Assembly: GCF_010091925.1 (NCBI RefSeq)
Contig: NZ_WVID01000021.1
Coordinates: forward strand, 67,482-116,395
Direction of reading: 5' to 3'
Source: Nostoc sp. B(2019)
GTDB taxonomy: Bacteria; Cyanobacteriota; Cyanobacteriia; Cyanobacteriales; Nostocaceae
DNA: 48,914 bases
The notes below the pieces were generated by a model. It was not told the origin of the DNA. It was given only the letters and a program-made list of their open reading frames with translations, and searched no databases. Made by a program: the position numbers and the translations under genes. This document shows positions 35,397 through 43,426 of the stretch, in pieces (the first letter of the stretch is position 1; the number at the start of each line of letters is the position of its first letter).

Positions 35397-36545
35397 ATGA
35401 GTAAACGCTTATTGATAGTCTCTACTCTTGATTCAACTCAACCATTCGGTGCGTTTACTAGACCTTTCTACCTTGGACAATATCTACTCAAATATTTTGA
35501 GGTTTATCAACTTGGCTTAAACTGTTCCGCAGTTGATTATGCACCCTCTGTATCTGTTGGTTCAAGAAGTTTGAGTTCATATATTAGAGCAGTACAAAAG
35601 TGCATAGAAGATTTCCGTCCAGATATAGTATATGCTCAGGAAACTCTACCTGGATTAGCTGCTCTAATTTCACTCACGTTTATAAAACAGAAAAACTGCT
35701 CTCTTGTGTTGGATTTCCATACTTTTTCTGCTTTTGAATATTGGAGCCGCTTATCTTCTGTTGCTAATCCATTTAAAGAATTTCTGCAATTTATTAAGAC
35801 ATACATTGCTCAGGGTGTACTTGTGTTTTCTGGGAATCCAATCATTGCTGCGGGTGAGTCAACTCCACAATTAATTAAGCAGTGGTATGGTAAGAAATCG
35901 CACAAAATTTTCTGTATAGGAAATGGCGTTACTGAAGACATAGTAAATGTTAAAGATGCTCCTGACAAAGATCCATATCATGCACTGCGACCAGCAAAAA
36001 TAGCTGTTGTTGTAGCTCCTAAAACATTTCAGTTTCCAAGCAACGATATGTCTGTATCTATGACTATTGAAGCAGCTAAATATCTAGAAAATCACCAGCA
36101 AAAAGTACATTTTGTTGTGATTGGACGTGATGCTAAGGAAGTGGAAGGAGTATTACCGTCAAACATAACATTTGTCGGTTTCTTACCAGAACGAAAAGAT
36201 TTTATTACGCATCTAAAATATGCAGATATAGGTCTTTTGCCATTCCCCAAGCAAGCGGTTGCTGGCGGAGCACGTAATAAAGCATTAGATTATTTCGCTA
36301 GTAGAAAATTGGTTGTATCTACACCCGAAGGTTTGAGAGGTTTAGAGGAATTTCATCATCAAAAACATCTGTTGATTTCAGGAGACTCTGCCCAAGAGGT
36401 GGCTAATACAGTTTTGGAGGCAACTTTGAATCTAAACAAATACGAGCCACTTGTGGAAACTGCACATAGCCTAATTCAAGATAGATATTCTTGGAGTGCA
36501 AAAGCACAAATGGTTGCTGAGGTGCTTCTACAGGCAGTCAAGTAA
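35397..36545 (+). CDS. Glycosyltransferase, GT4-like
   Basis: A 382-aa protein. RLLIVSTLDSTQPFGAFTRP at the start, DIVYAQETLPGLAALI and SLVLDFHTF in the acceptor half, then VVIGRDAKEVEGVLPSNITF and GLLPFPKQAVAGGARNKALD in the donor half. The latter replaces the usual E-x7-E with a Lys/Arg-containing segment, as seen in some GT4-like enzymes. Cytoplasmic, 63 nt before the WecG-like gene. Confidence 0.78.
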   Translation: MSKRLLIVSTLDSTQPFGAFTRPFYLGQYLLKYFEVYQLGLNCSAVDYAPSVSVGSRSLSSYIRAVQKCIEDFRPDIVYAQETLPGLAALISLTFIKQKNCSLVLDFHTFSAFEYWSRLSSVANPFKEFLQFIKTYIAQGVLVFSGNPIIAAGESTPQLIKQWYGKKSHKIFCIGNGVTEDIVNVKDAPDKDPYHALRPAKIAVVVAPKTFQFPSNDMSVSMTIEAAKYLENHQQKVHFVVIGRDAKEVEGVLPSNITFVGFLPERKDFITHLKYADIGLLPFPKQAVAGGARNKALDYFASRKLVVSTPEGLRGLEEFHHQKHLLISGDSAQEVANTVLEATLNLNKYEPLVETAHSLIQDRYSWSAKAQMVAEVLLQAVK

Positions 36546-36608
36546 TAAAAATCTATTCATTCAAGTAACCCTGAGAGCAAAGTTTGTTCATAACTTTTCT
36601 ATTTAAGG

Positions 36609-37415
36609 GTGATTTTTTTGTCTTTTCTCAAGAAAAATTTAGAAAATTTAGAACAAGTTTCCATGAAGCGATCGCCATACAAATTTCTTGGTGTTCAAGT
36701 AGATGCGCTTGCCATACCTGAACTAAATTCATTGATTACAGAATCTATCGAGCAGGATAAAAAATGGATCATTGCCAATCACAATCTGCATAGTCTTTAT
36801 CTTTATCATCACAGTTCTAAAATGCGAGCTTTTTATGCAAAAGCAGACTATGTTCATATCGATGGTATGCCTTTGGTATTCCTAGGAAAATTACTTGGTT
36901 TTCCACTCAAGCGAGAGCAAAGAGTTACCTATGCTGACTGGGTATGGCCTTTAATGTCTGAAGCAGCTCAGCGAGGTTGGCGTGTATTCTATCTTGGCTC
37001 AAAGCCAGGAGTAGCAGAGCAAGGAGCTAGGATTTTGCGAGAGAAGTTTGCTGGTTTACAGATTGCGACAGCTCACGGCTACATCAATATGGGAGGTAAT
37101 CAAGAAAACGTTGCCACCCTGGCAGCAATTAACGCTTACCAACCCCACGTATTAATGGTAGGCATGGGTATGCCACGCCAAGAACACTGGATTCTAGACA
37201 ATCTAGAGCATATCCAGACCAATACCATTCTTACTAGTGGAGCCTGTATTGACTATGTAGCTGGAGCTGTTCCCACTCCACCTCGTTGGATGGGTAAGTT
37301 GGGCTTGGAGTGGTTGTATCGCCTGTTTAGTGAGCCACGAAGGCTCTGGAGGCGTTACTTACTAGAGCCTTGGTTTGTAGCCAGACTCTTATTACAGGAA
37401 ATTCTCAGTGCTTAA
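36609..37415 (+). CDS. WecG/TagA/CpsF-family glycosyltransferase (GT26)
   Basis: A 268-aa protein if the GTG start is used; ATG 36663 (MKRSPYKFLGVQVDAL) matches the family start better and gives 250 aa. Family marks are ANHNLHSLYLY, VHIDGMPLV (catalytic Asp), REQRVTYADWVWPLM, VFYLGSKPGVAEQGA, VLMVGMGMPRQEHWI and GACIDYVAGAVPTPPRWMG. These enzymes usually add the second sugar to the lipid-linked first sugar (ManNAc transferases are known). Its place just before the initiating transferase gene fits that role. Confidence 0.9.
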   Translation: MIFLSFLKKNLENLEQVSMKRSPYKFLGVQVDALAIPELNSLITESIEQDKKWIIANHNLHSLYLYHHSSKMRAFYAKADYVHIDGMPLVFLGKLLGFPLKREQRVTYADWVWPLMSEAAQRGWRVFYLGSKPGVAEQGARILREKFAGLQIATAHGYINMGGNQENVATLAAINAYQPHVLMVGMGMPRQEHWILDNLEHIQTNTILTSGACIDYVAGAVPTPPRWMGKLGLEWLYRLFSEPRRLWRRYLLEPWFVARLLLQEILSA

Positions 37416-37705
37416 TAACCTATTAGTGGCTAGGCGACAAGTTCTCATGATTGCAATATTAACTGGGAGATTTAGCGATCGCTATACCTGGTTTTCTAGA
37501 TATGCTCCCTACTCAGATTGTCTACTGGACTTAAAGCTCAAGCCTAAGTTGGCATGGAATGCTATGACCAAAGCGTTTGACCATGCTCTAAAACGTTGCA
37601 GCTAGCTTGGAGTCTATTTCAATAGACTTTGCCAGTCAATCATGACTGAATCATCTATCAAATCCAGAGTGCAGTTCCATCTGAAACCCAGAGAGTATAG
37701 GAATA
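37416..37705. other. Intergenic gap between the WecG-like and initiating transferase genes
   Basis: 290 bp. A frame from GTG 37408 to 37605 overlaps the upstream stop by 8 nt but has no ribosome site and no recognisable sequence. AGTCTATT-tc-AATAGACT (37611-37628) followed by TT is a weak hairpin. The sugar transferase could have its own promoter here; I see no clear -35/-10 pair. Confidence 0.35.
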
Positions 37706-39133
37706 ATGACATCCAGATACCTCCCTTTAATAGATTTAAAACCAGACTTAAGATCGGCTAAAGGTACAAGAATACAGAGAGGATTAGCTTTCAGAGTACT
37801 TCGAGTAATCACACTTATCCTACTTGATGCCATTTCTCTGACCTTGGCATGGAAGCTAGCAATATTCTATGGAACTCCATTAGATTCTCCTTGGACTGAA
37901 AGATCATCTTTTCAACTGCTAACTCTCGCAGTAGCAATAGGTATGATGGCAGCCCAAGGACTATATGAGGCAGGCATTCACCGCCGTAATTATGCTCGCT
38001 TAATCAAAGCAGTTTCTCTGTCAGAATTTTTCCTCTTGCTGATTGCGTTTCTCTACGAACCAAATCGCTATGTCTCACGCTCAAGTTTTATCCTGTTTTG
38101 GTTTTTTTCTGTAGCCTTCATCTGTATTGCTCGTTTGAGTTTTGATGTTGCTACCAACTTGGTGCGAAAGAAAGGAGCAATTCGTTATCCCGTTTTTCTG
38201 ATTACAGATGCAGAAGATCAACAAAGTAGCATTAGGTTAATCGAAAAAGAGAACTGCTACAACTTGATGGGAGTGGCTGAGGCTAGCTCTTTAGACAGAT
38301 ATAAGCGAGAGTCAACCTTAGAGTTCCTTCGCAATCAAGGCATTGTTGAGGCTTTCGTTTCTTGGAATGCGATTAAGAACCGTTTGTACATTTCTTGGCA
38401 TTTCATGAGTGCTGGTATTACCCTCCGCATTTTGCCTACAGAAAGGGAAGTTCTACCGCCTAAAACTGTATTGTGGATGATTGGTGAAGTGCCATGTCTA
38501 ACAATTCCTGCACCAATTATTGCAGGTAGTGATTTTTGGGTTAAGCGCGGCTTTGACCTTTGTTGTGCAACTATTTTGCTAGTGCTACTAGCACCTATAT
38601 ATTTATTAATTTCACTGCTGATTAAGCTGGATTCTCCTGGGCCAATCTTGTTTAAGCAGAAGCGAATTGGTCTGCATTGTAAGGAGTTTAAAATCTGGAA
38701 GTTCCGCACAATGGTTGCAAATGCGGAAAAGTTGCAAGCATCTCTAGAAGCAAAGAATGAAATCAAAGATGGCGTCTTATTTAAACTCAAAGACGACCCT
38801 CGTGTAACACGAGTTGGCAAATTCCTGCGTCGTTACAGTCTAGACGAATTGCCACAACTGTTTAATGTTCTAATTGGGGAAATGAGCCTAGTTGGGCCAC
38901 GTCCTCTTCCTGTTAGAGATGTAGAGAGATTCCAAACAACTCACTTTATCAGACAAGAAGTTCTGCCTGGGATCTCTGGATTGTGGCAGGTTTCTGGCCG
39001 CTCTGATATTGAGAACTTTGAAGATGGGGTGAGATTAGATATCACTTACATTGAAAATTGGTCGCTTTGGCTAGATTTGAAGATTTTGCTGAAAACTGTG
39101 AGTGTTGTACTGCAAAAGACTGGTGCTTACTAA
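37706..39133 (+). CDS. Polyprenyl-phosphate sugar-1-phosphate transferase (initiating enzyme)
   Basis: A 475-aa PHPT-type transferase that attaches the first sugar phosphate to undecaprenyl phosphate. It has four or five N-terminal membrane helices (about 32-150), a nucleotide-binding-like middle (about 160-260), another hydrophobic segment (about 286-307) and the conserved catalytic region. The catalytic region shows [20 protein letters not shown] (331-336), [12 protein letters not shown] (378-389), SLVGPRPLP (394-402) and the C-terminal [11 protein letters not shown]. The length and layout match WbaP/CpsE-like enzymes. As the last gene before a terminator, it closes the locus. Confidence 0.93.
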   Translation: MTSRYLPLIDLKPDLRSAKGTRIQRGLAFRVLRVITLILLDAISLTLAWKLAIFYGTPLDSPWTERSSFQLLTLAVAIGMMAAQGLYEAGIHRRNYARLIKAVSLSEFFLLLIAFLYEPNRYVSRSSFILFWFFSVAFICIARLSFDVATNLVRKKGAIRYPVFLITDAEDQQSSIRLIEKENCYNLMGVAEASSLDRYKRESTLEFLRNQGIVEAFVSWNAIKNRLYISWHFMSAGITLRILPTEREVLPPKTVLWMIGEVPCLTIPAPIIAGSDFWVKRGFDLCCATILLVLLAPIYLLISLLIKLDSPGPILFKQKRIGLHCKEFKIWKFRTMVANAEKLQASLEAKNEIKDGVLFKLKDDPRVTRVGKFLRRYSLDELPQLFNVLIGEMSLVGPRPLPVRDVERFQTTHFIRQEVLPGISGLWQVSGRSDIENFEDGVRLDITYIENWSLWLDLKILLKTVSVVLQKTGAY

Positions 39134-39154
39134 TTAGCTAAGTAGAGCTATAAG

Positions 39155-39196
39155 ATGCGATCGCTAACTATCTATAAAGAAGCGATCGCATTTTTA
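39155..39196 (+). terminator. HIP1-containing hairpin terminator of the glycan locus
   Basis: ATGCGATCGCT (39155-39165) and its exact complement (39181-39191) flank a 15-nt loop and are followed by TTTTTATAG. It lies 22 bp after the sugar transferase stop. The stem is made of two HIP1 octamers. Confidence 0.6.
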
Positions 39197-39307
39197 TAGA
39201 CAAGCACATTATCAATCTTAGAGCTATTTAGCTAATACTTTGCTTTGATTTTAAAGTCTTGAAATATTACACTTTAAAATTGGTAATTTTCACCGATAGA
39301 TAAAAAT

Positions 39308-40375
39308 ATGAAAAAATCTTCAGTTATCAAACAAGAAGCTAATTCTAATATCAAAGCAACTCTATCTAAAGATTTATATTTTATTCGAGGAATTGCGATC
39401 GCTCTCGTAGCTCTAGGTCATGTAATTGGGAATCGAGATTCTGGTATCCGTCAATTATACGAGCAAGACATACCATATATGGGGTGGATATATAATTTTA
39501 TTTACACTTTTCACATGCCAATATTTTTTATTATTTCTGGCATTTCCTTTAGTATTTTTAGTAGCAGTAATAATAGTTATGCAAAATTTATCAATTCTAA
39601 GTTTACCAGGATACTTATTCCTTTAGTTTGCTGGGCCCCAATTTACTATATTTTCCGCTCTTTATCTGGTAGTATCAAGTTTTCTTTCATAGGCTTAATT
39701 CAATCAGTAATTTATCCTAACTTTATTTTCTGGTTTTTCCATGCATTATTATTAGCAACAGTTTTATCTTTTATTACAATCAAAAAACTTGGTTCTCAAT
39801 TAGTTTATTACGTAATTTCAATTGCTCTATTTGCACTTTCGTTTAACCTGAAAGAACCGTTTGTAGAAATTTGCTATTTCAATATCTTCTATGCTTTTGG
39901 AATTGCTATTGCACCATGTATCGCAAAAGTTCGTTTAAAACTAGAGAAAATACCATCTAGTTTAATTTTCTTACTATTGTTAACTTGTACTTGTTTGATG
40001 CTCAGTCTTAACTATTTCCTAGGTAGGGAATATGGCTTAGTTACTAAATTTATGAATGGCATCATAGGTTTTGCTTTTATGTATATACTTACTACTTGGA
40101 ATCAACCATTTCATAAGTTTCAATGGCTGAATCGGTTTTCACAATCGATTGCAGACATTTTTGTTTACTTAGGTCTGCTTAGTATGAGCATCTATTTACT
40201 TCACATCCTTGTTGGCTCAACTACGAGAACTATTTTAGTAAAAATTGGCATAACTGACCCATTAATACAATTTACTTTTGGATATATCGCTTCTACATTA
40301 GGGCCTATATTGATTTACAGCTTCTTACACAAAAGAAGCAAACTTTTCCGATATTCAATTGGTGAAGCTAAATAA
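39308..40375 (+). CDS. Membrane acyltransferase 3 family protein
   Basis: A 355-aa integral membrane protein with about 10 helices. The family start is LYFIRGIAIALVALGHVIGN (with the conserved R and the His of LGH), then FHMPIFFIISGISF. This is the acyltransferase-3/OafA/WecH group, which O-acetylates exported sugars. It is separated from the glycan locus by a terminator-like hairpin and 174 bp, but its function suits it. The strand is the same. It could have its own promoter in the AT-rich gap. Confidence 0.85.
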   Translation: MKKSSVIKQEANSNIKATLSKDLYFIRGIAIALVALGHVIGNRDSGIRQLYEQDIPYMGWIYNFIYTFHMPIFFIISGISFSIFSSSNNSYAKFINSKFTRILIPLVCWAPIYYIFRSLSGSIKFSFIGLIQSVIYPNFIFWFFHALLLATVLSFITIKKLGSQLVYYVISIALFALSFNLKEPFVEICYFNIFYAFGIAIAPCIAKVRLKLEKIPSSLIFLLLLTCTCLMLSLNYFLGREYGLVTKFMNGIIGFAFMYILTTWNQPFHKFQWLNRFSQSIADIFVYLGLLSMSIYLLHILVGSTTRTILVKIGITDPLIQFTFGYIASTLGPILIYSFLHKRSKLFRYSIGEAK

Positions 40376-40394
40376 ATAATTTACATTAATAAAA

Positions 40395-40420
40395 GGGGCA
40401 TGGAACTAGTTCCCTACCCC
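40395..40420 (+). terminator. Hairpin after the acyltransferase gene
   Basis: GGGG-cat-GGAACTAGTTCC-cta-CCCC (40395-40420) folds as a two-part stem 20 bp after the stop and is followed by TAAAAAC. It probably ends the plus-strand transcript, although no T-run follows. Confidence 0.45.
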
Positions 40421-40448
40421 TAAAAACAAAAACCCGGTTTAGCGGGTT
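40421..40448 (-). terminator. Intrinsic terminator of the 51-aa gene
   Basis: On the minus strand AACCCG-ctaaac-CGGGTT (40448-40431) is followed by TTTGTTTTTA. It lies 35 bp after the stop of the small gene at 40484-40639. Stem plus U-tract is a typical rho-independent terminator. Confidence 0.65.
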
Positions 40449-40483
40449 AAACATAACAAAACTATGAACAATGAAAACTTGAG

Positions 40484-40639
40484 TTAGCTGAAATACTTCA
40501 TTTCAGCTTCCAGTTGACGAATCAGGCTTTCGTTACCTTGTGCTCTGGCTACTTGTAAGCGATGCTCTAGGCTTTTTTGAATATTCACTCTGTGAACTTC
40601 TTTTGCTTTTCTTGTAGCTTGTAGTCTGCTGTTGGCCAT
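40484..40639 (-). CDS. Small basic helical protein, 51 aa
   Basis: Minus-strand frame from ATG 40639: MANSRLQATRKAKEVHRVNI followed by QKSLEHRLQVARAQGNESLI and RQLEAEMKYFS. AGAGG lies about 8 nt before the ATG, and an intrinsic terminator follows the stop. The sequence is Arg/Lys/Gln-rich and almost entirely helix-forming, possibly a coiled coil. Its codon use and composition look like a real gene rather than chance. It is convergent with the acyltransferase gene, each having its own hairpin. Short proteins of this look occur in many cyanobacteria, but I know no function. Confidence 0.65.
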   Translation of the reverse strand: MANSRLQATRKAKEVHRVNIQKSLEHRLQVARAQGNESLIRQLEAEMKYFS

Positions 40640-40748
40640 AGTGATTACCTCTTTAATTTTATTTTTATGTCTCGTAACCCTAACATAACATAAATTTAGT
40701 AGCTGTTGTTACAGAAAAAGTGACTTATTGTAATTTAATGAGCCAGCC

Positions 40749-41549
40749 GTGTCTGAAAAGCAGATAAATCAACCACTACTCACTCTGTTAAGCGATTTTG
40801 GCGATCGCGATGTGTATGTAGGCGTGATCAAAGGAGTCATAGCTCAAATAAACCCTAATTTAACGGTGGTGGACTTAACGCACCAAATTCCACCGCAAAA
40901 CATCGCCGCAGCTAGGTTTTGCTTGATGAATGCTTATGCATATTTCCCCGTTGGAACAGTACATTTGGCGGTGGTAGATCCAGGTGTGGGAGGCAGGCGA
41001 CGGGCGATCGCAGTAGAATTTGCTCAAGGTTTTTTGGTAGGCCCAGACAATGGTATCTTCAGTGGGGTACTAAGTCAAAGTCCCGCGATCGCTGCTGTTG
41101 AACTCACAAACCCTGATTATTGGAGAACGCCTCAACCAAGCAAGACTTTTCACGGTAGGGATATTTTTGCACCAGTAGGAGCGAATCTTGCTAGTGGTGT
41201 TCCTCTCAAACAGCTAGGACGAGAAATCAATCCCACAGATTTAGTACAGCTGGATATAAACTATTGTAACGAAACCACAACTGGTGTAACGGGTTGCATT
41301 CAATACATTGATCACTTTGGCAACTTAGTGAGCAACATTCCAGGGAGTTACGTGCAAGGCAAAATCTGGTGTGTGCAAGCCGCTGGATTGACTATACCTG
41401 GGTGTGAAACTTACACTGATGTCAATGTTGGAGAAGCGTTCGCTTTAGTTGGCAGTCATGGCTGGGTAGAAATTGCTATTAATAGCGGTAATGCTCATTT
41501 ACAGTTGCAGATAAACCGGCAAGATGCGTTACAAGTCTTGTTTTTGTGA
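40749..41549 (+). CDS. SAM hydroxide adenosyltransferase (DUF62)
   Basis: A 266-aa protein starting at GTG. Motifs of the DUF62/duf-62 fluorinase-like family are visible: TLLSDFGDRDVYVGVIKGVI, VVDPGVGG, VGPDNGIFSGVL, FHGRDIFAPVGA and YIDHFGNLVSNI. The D/R/H side chains that bind hydroxide in SAM hydrolases (Asp of the first motif, R of FHGRD, H of IDHFGN) are present, so SAM + water to adenosine + methionine is expected rather than halogenation. The N-terminal and C-terminal domains are both complete. Confidence 0.9.
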   Translation: MSEKQINQPLLTLLSDFGDRDVYVGVIKGVIAQINPNLTVVDLTHQIPPQNIAAARFCLMNAYAYFPVGTVHLAVVDPGVGGRRRAIAVEFAQGFLVGPDNGIFSGVLSQSPAIAAVELTNPDYWRTPQPSKTFHGRDIFAPVGANLASGVPLKQLGREINPTDLVQLDINYCNETTTGVTGCIQYIDHFGNLVSNIPGSYVQGKIWCVQAAGLTIPGCETYTDVNVGEAFALVGSHGWVEIAINSGNAHLQLQINRQDALQVLFL

Positions 41550-41660
41550 AAAATCACTAAGCTCCAAAGCGCCTGTTATTCCTAGCTGTTGCAGGCGAAG
41601 AAATATTGTGATGCTAAGTTAGTCTTATTGCCCATCATAATAAAAGTAACCAGTCAGAAA

Positions 41661-41702
41661 ATTCCCTTCGCACTTGACAAGGGAATCACCATCACTATTT
41701 GC
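41661..41702 (+). promoter_or_regulatory. Possible promoter with overlapping hairpin upstream of DUF2301 gene
   Basis: TTGACA (41674-41679) with TATTTG 16 nt downstream (41696-41701) could be a sigma-70 promoter, about 47 bp before the DUF2301 ATG. ATTCCCTT (41661-41668) and AAGGGAAT (41679-41686) form an 8-bp inverted repeat spanning the -35, a possible operator. Confidence 0.3.
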
Positions 41703-41748
41703 GTACTAGCGGCGCAAACTGCTGGATATCCTTACTCATTGCTTTTAT

Positions 41749-42405
41749 ATGACTACGCAAACACTATCCGCACCAGAAGTTTATCAAGGTCAGTTCGGAG
41801 AATTTACAATTACTCAGAGCGATCGCACTGGCGTAATTATCTACCGTGCTGGTTTAATGGTAGCTGCACTTAGCTTTGCCATCGGCAGCGCTTTGGTTTT
41901 GCTCAAAAATAACCCGACTATTTTCACCACACTGACGCCTTTATATGCCTGCTTTAGTCTGGCTCTCGGCGTGAGTTTATTTACCATTCATATCTACATG
42001 GCATCACTACACCGATTGTTGCAAATTTTTTGGGCGATCGGTAGCATTTCAGCCATAGCCTTCGCACTGTCTAGTAGTGAACCACTGGCTGTCACTGTTT
42101 ACAATCACCCCGTTACCTTATTCGGAGTTGGTTTTACTTTCGTTGCTTTAACAGGCATTTATTTCAAAGAAGCTTTTTGCTTTAATCGTCTGGAAACCAA
42201 GGTATTAACTATTACTGTACCGCTACTATTGTTAGGACATTTAGTAGGTATTATACCAATTCAAGCACAACAGATTTTATTAGGAGTTTGGGCAATTTTG
42301 TTTCTAGTATTCGCCTTGCGTAAAGTAGTGCAAGCAATTCCTCCTGATATTGGCGATAAATCTGTATTTGCTTATTTGAAAAACCAGAGTTCAGTAAAGG
42401 TTTAA
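41749..42405 (+). CDS. DUF2301 integral membrane protein
   Basis: A 218-aa protein with about six hydrophobic helices (first at about 32-50). The N-terminus YQGQFGEFTITQSDRTGVII and the block FGVGFTFVALTGIYFKEAFC followed by FNRLETKVLT are typical of DUF2301, a cyanobacterial/plastid membrane family of unknown function. Its stop codon overlaps the next ATG (TAATG), so the two genes are translationally coupled. Confidence 0.85.
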   Translation: MTTQTLSAPEVYQGQFGEFTITQSDRTGVIIYRAGLMVAALSFAIGSALVLLKNNPTIFTTLTPLYACFSLALGVSLFTIHIYMASLHRLLQIFWAIGSISAIAFALSSSEPLAVTVYNHPVTLFGVGFTFVALTGIYFKEAFCFNRLETKVLTITVPLLLLGHLVGIIPIQAQQILLGVWAILFLVFALRKVVQAIPPDIGDKSVFAYLKNQSSVKV

Positions 42406-43094
42406 TGCAGAGAAGATCTCACAAATACCTAAAAATTCCCAAATTTCGGTTATTTAAACGCCAACAAATCTGGATACTTACGGCTCAGGGATGGTTGATA
42501 TTTCTGGTTACTACCGCTTATTTAACGTTCTTGATAATTACTCATATCCACCCATTTCTAGCCGTAAATTCTCCCATCAAAACAGCAGATGCATTGGTTG
42601 TTGAAGGATGGATGCCAGACTATGGAATCCAACAGGCTTTGACTGAATTTAATAGTGGTTCTTATCGCCTAATTATTACTACAGGAAGCAGTATAGACAG
42701 GGGAAGTTATCTGATTGGATACAACAACTTTGCAGAAGTTTCAGCCGCCACCTTCAAAAAGCTCGGTTTAGCATCAGAGAAAGTAATAGCCGTTCCCACA
42801 CCTTCTGTTACCAAGGATCGCAGTTATGCATCTGCTGCCGAATTTCGCCGCTGGCTATCTAATTCAGATGTCAAGATAAAATCAATTAATCTTCTCTCTT
42901 GGGATGTTCATTCCCGCAGAAGTTGGCTGTTATTCAAGCAAATACTTGCTCCCCAAATTAAAGTAGGTATAATTGCAGCCAAAAATAATAATTACGATCC
43001 AAATAAGTGGTGGGTTTCTAGCGAAGGTGTGCGAACAATCATGTCTGAAACCATAGCTTATATTTATGCCCGATTTTTAAATTGGAAAGCATAG
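42405..43094 (+). CDS. YdcF/SanA-like DUF218 protein
   Basis: A 229-aa protein overlapping the preceding stop by one base. One N-terminal membrane helix (about 24-45), then the DUF218 core: ADALVVEGWMPDYGIQQAL, YRLIITTGSS, SAATFKKLGLASEKVIAVPT and DRSYASAAEFRRWL. E. coli members (SanA, ElyC) act in envelope integrity, and the fold binds nucleotides or SAM. The VVEGW start of the core is a subgroup often found in cyanobacteria. The role here is unknown; it is probably a membrane-bound envelope protein. Confidence 0.8.
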   Translation: MQRRSHKYLKIPKFRLFKRQQIWILTAQGWLIFLVTTAYLTFLIITHIHPFLAVNSPIKTADALVVEGWMPDYGIQQALTEFNSGSYRLIITTGSSIDRGSYLIGYNNFAEVSAATFKKLGLASEKVIAVPTPSVTKDRSYASAAEFRRWLSNSDVKIKSINLLSWDVHSRRSWLLFKQILAPQIKVGIIAAKNNNYDPNKWWVSSEGVRTIMSETIAYIYARFLNWKA

Positions 43095-43167
43095 AAGTCA
43101 AAATAATTCATAATTAATAATTACTAATTAATAATTGCAATTAGCGCAAAGTTGAGCCAGCGCTGAA

Positions 43168-43217
43168 GACGGGTTTCCCGTCGCAGGCGACTGGCATTGG
43201 AGCGGAGGAAACCTCCG
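43168..43217. repeat. Two-hairpin interspersed repeat
   Basis: GACGGG-ttt-CCCGTC (43168-43182) and CGGAGG-aaa-CCTCCG (43203-43217), joined by GCAGGCGACTGGCATTGGAG, form a palindromic repeat of the type scattered through Nostoc genomes. Confidence 0.6.
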
Positions 43218-43240
43218 ATCCAAACTTTGTAAGAGAGTGG

Positions 43241-43306
43241 TGGGTTCAGAGCCATCCACTAATTGTAGACCGCTAAATTTTCAATTTAGCGCTTGCTCTG
43301 TACCCA
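43241..43306. other. Structured 66-nt element, possible RNA or repeat
   Basis: TGGGTTCAGAGC (43241-43252) pairs with GCTCTGTACCCA (43295-43306), 11 of 12 pairs with one T-T mismatch. The enclosed CGCTAAATT-ttt-AATTTAGCG-type hairpin (43271-43291) has a perfect 9-bp stem. A two-storey stem like this is a candidate structured RNA or mobile palindrome between the YdcF-like gene and dprA. Confidence 0.45.
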
Positions 43307-43313
43307 TTCTTTA

Positions 43314-43334
43314 ATTATGAATTATGAATTATGA
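43314..43334. repeat. ATTATGA heptamer x3
   Basis: Three tandem ATTATGA units. The third contains the first in-frame ATG (43331) of the dprA frame, so that ATG is probably part of the repeat and not the true start. Confidence 0.75.
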
Positions 43335-43426
43335 ATATTAATTATTCTCTCCCCCACTCCCCATCCACATCAACAGGTAAACCTAATTTTGGGAATACTC
43401 AAACCAGTAGGCGTGAGGATGGAATT

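Noticed and set aside
37408-37605. 65-codon frame overlapping the end of the WecG-like gene
   Set aside because: GTG start without ribosome site, no recognisable sequence.
38335-38820. 161-codon minus-strand frame inside the sugar transferase gene
   Set aside because: Opposite the conserved catalytic region of a real gene.
18784-39133. Heterocyst envelope polysaccharide (hep) island
   Set aside because: The gene types overlap, but I cannot match the order or specific proteins to the known hep genes, so only a general glycan locus is claimed.
41589-41873. 94-codon plus-strand frame before and into the DUF2301 gene
   Set aside because: It runs out of frame through the start of a well-supported gene.
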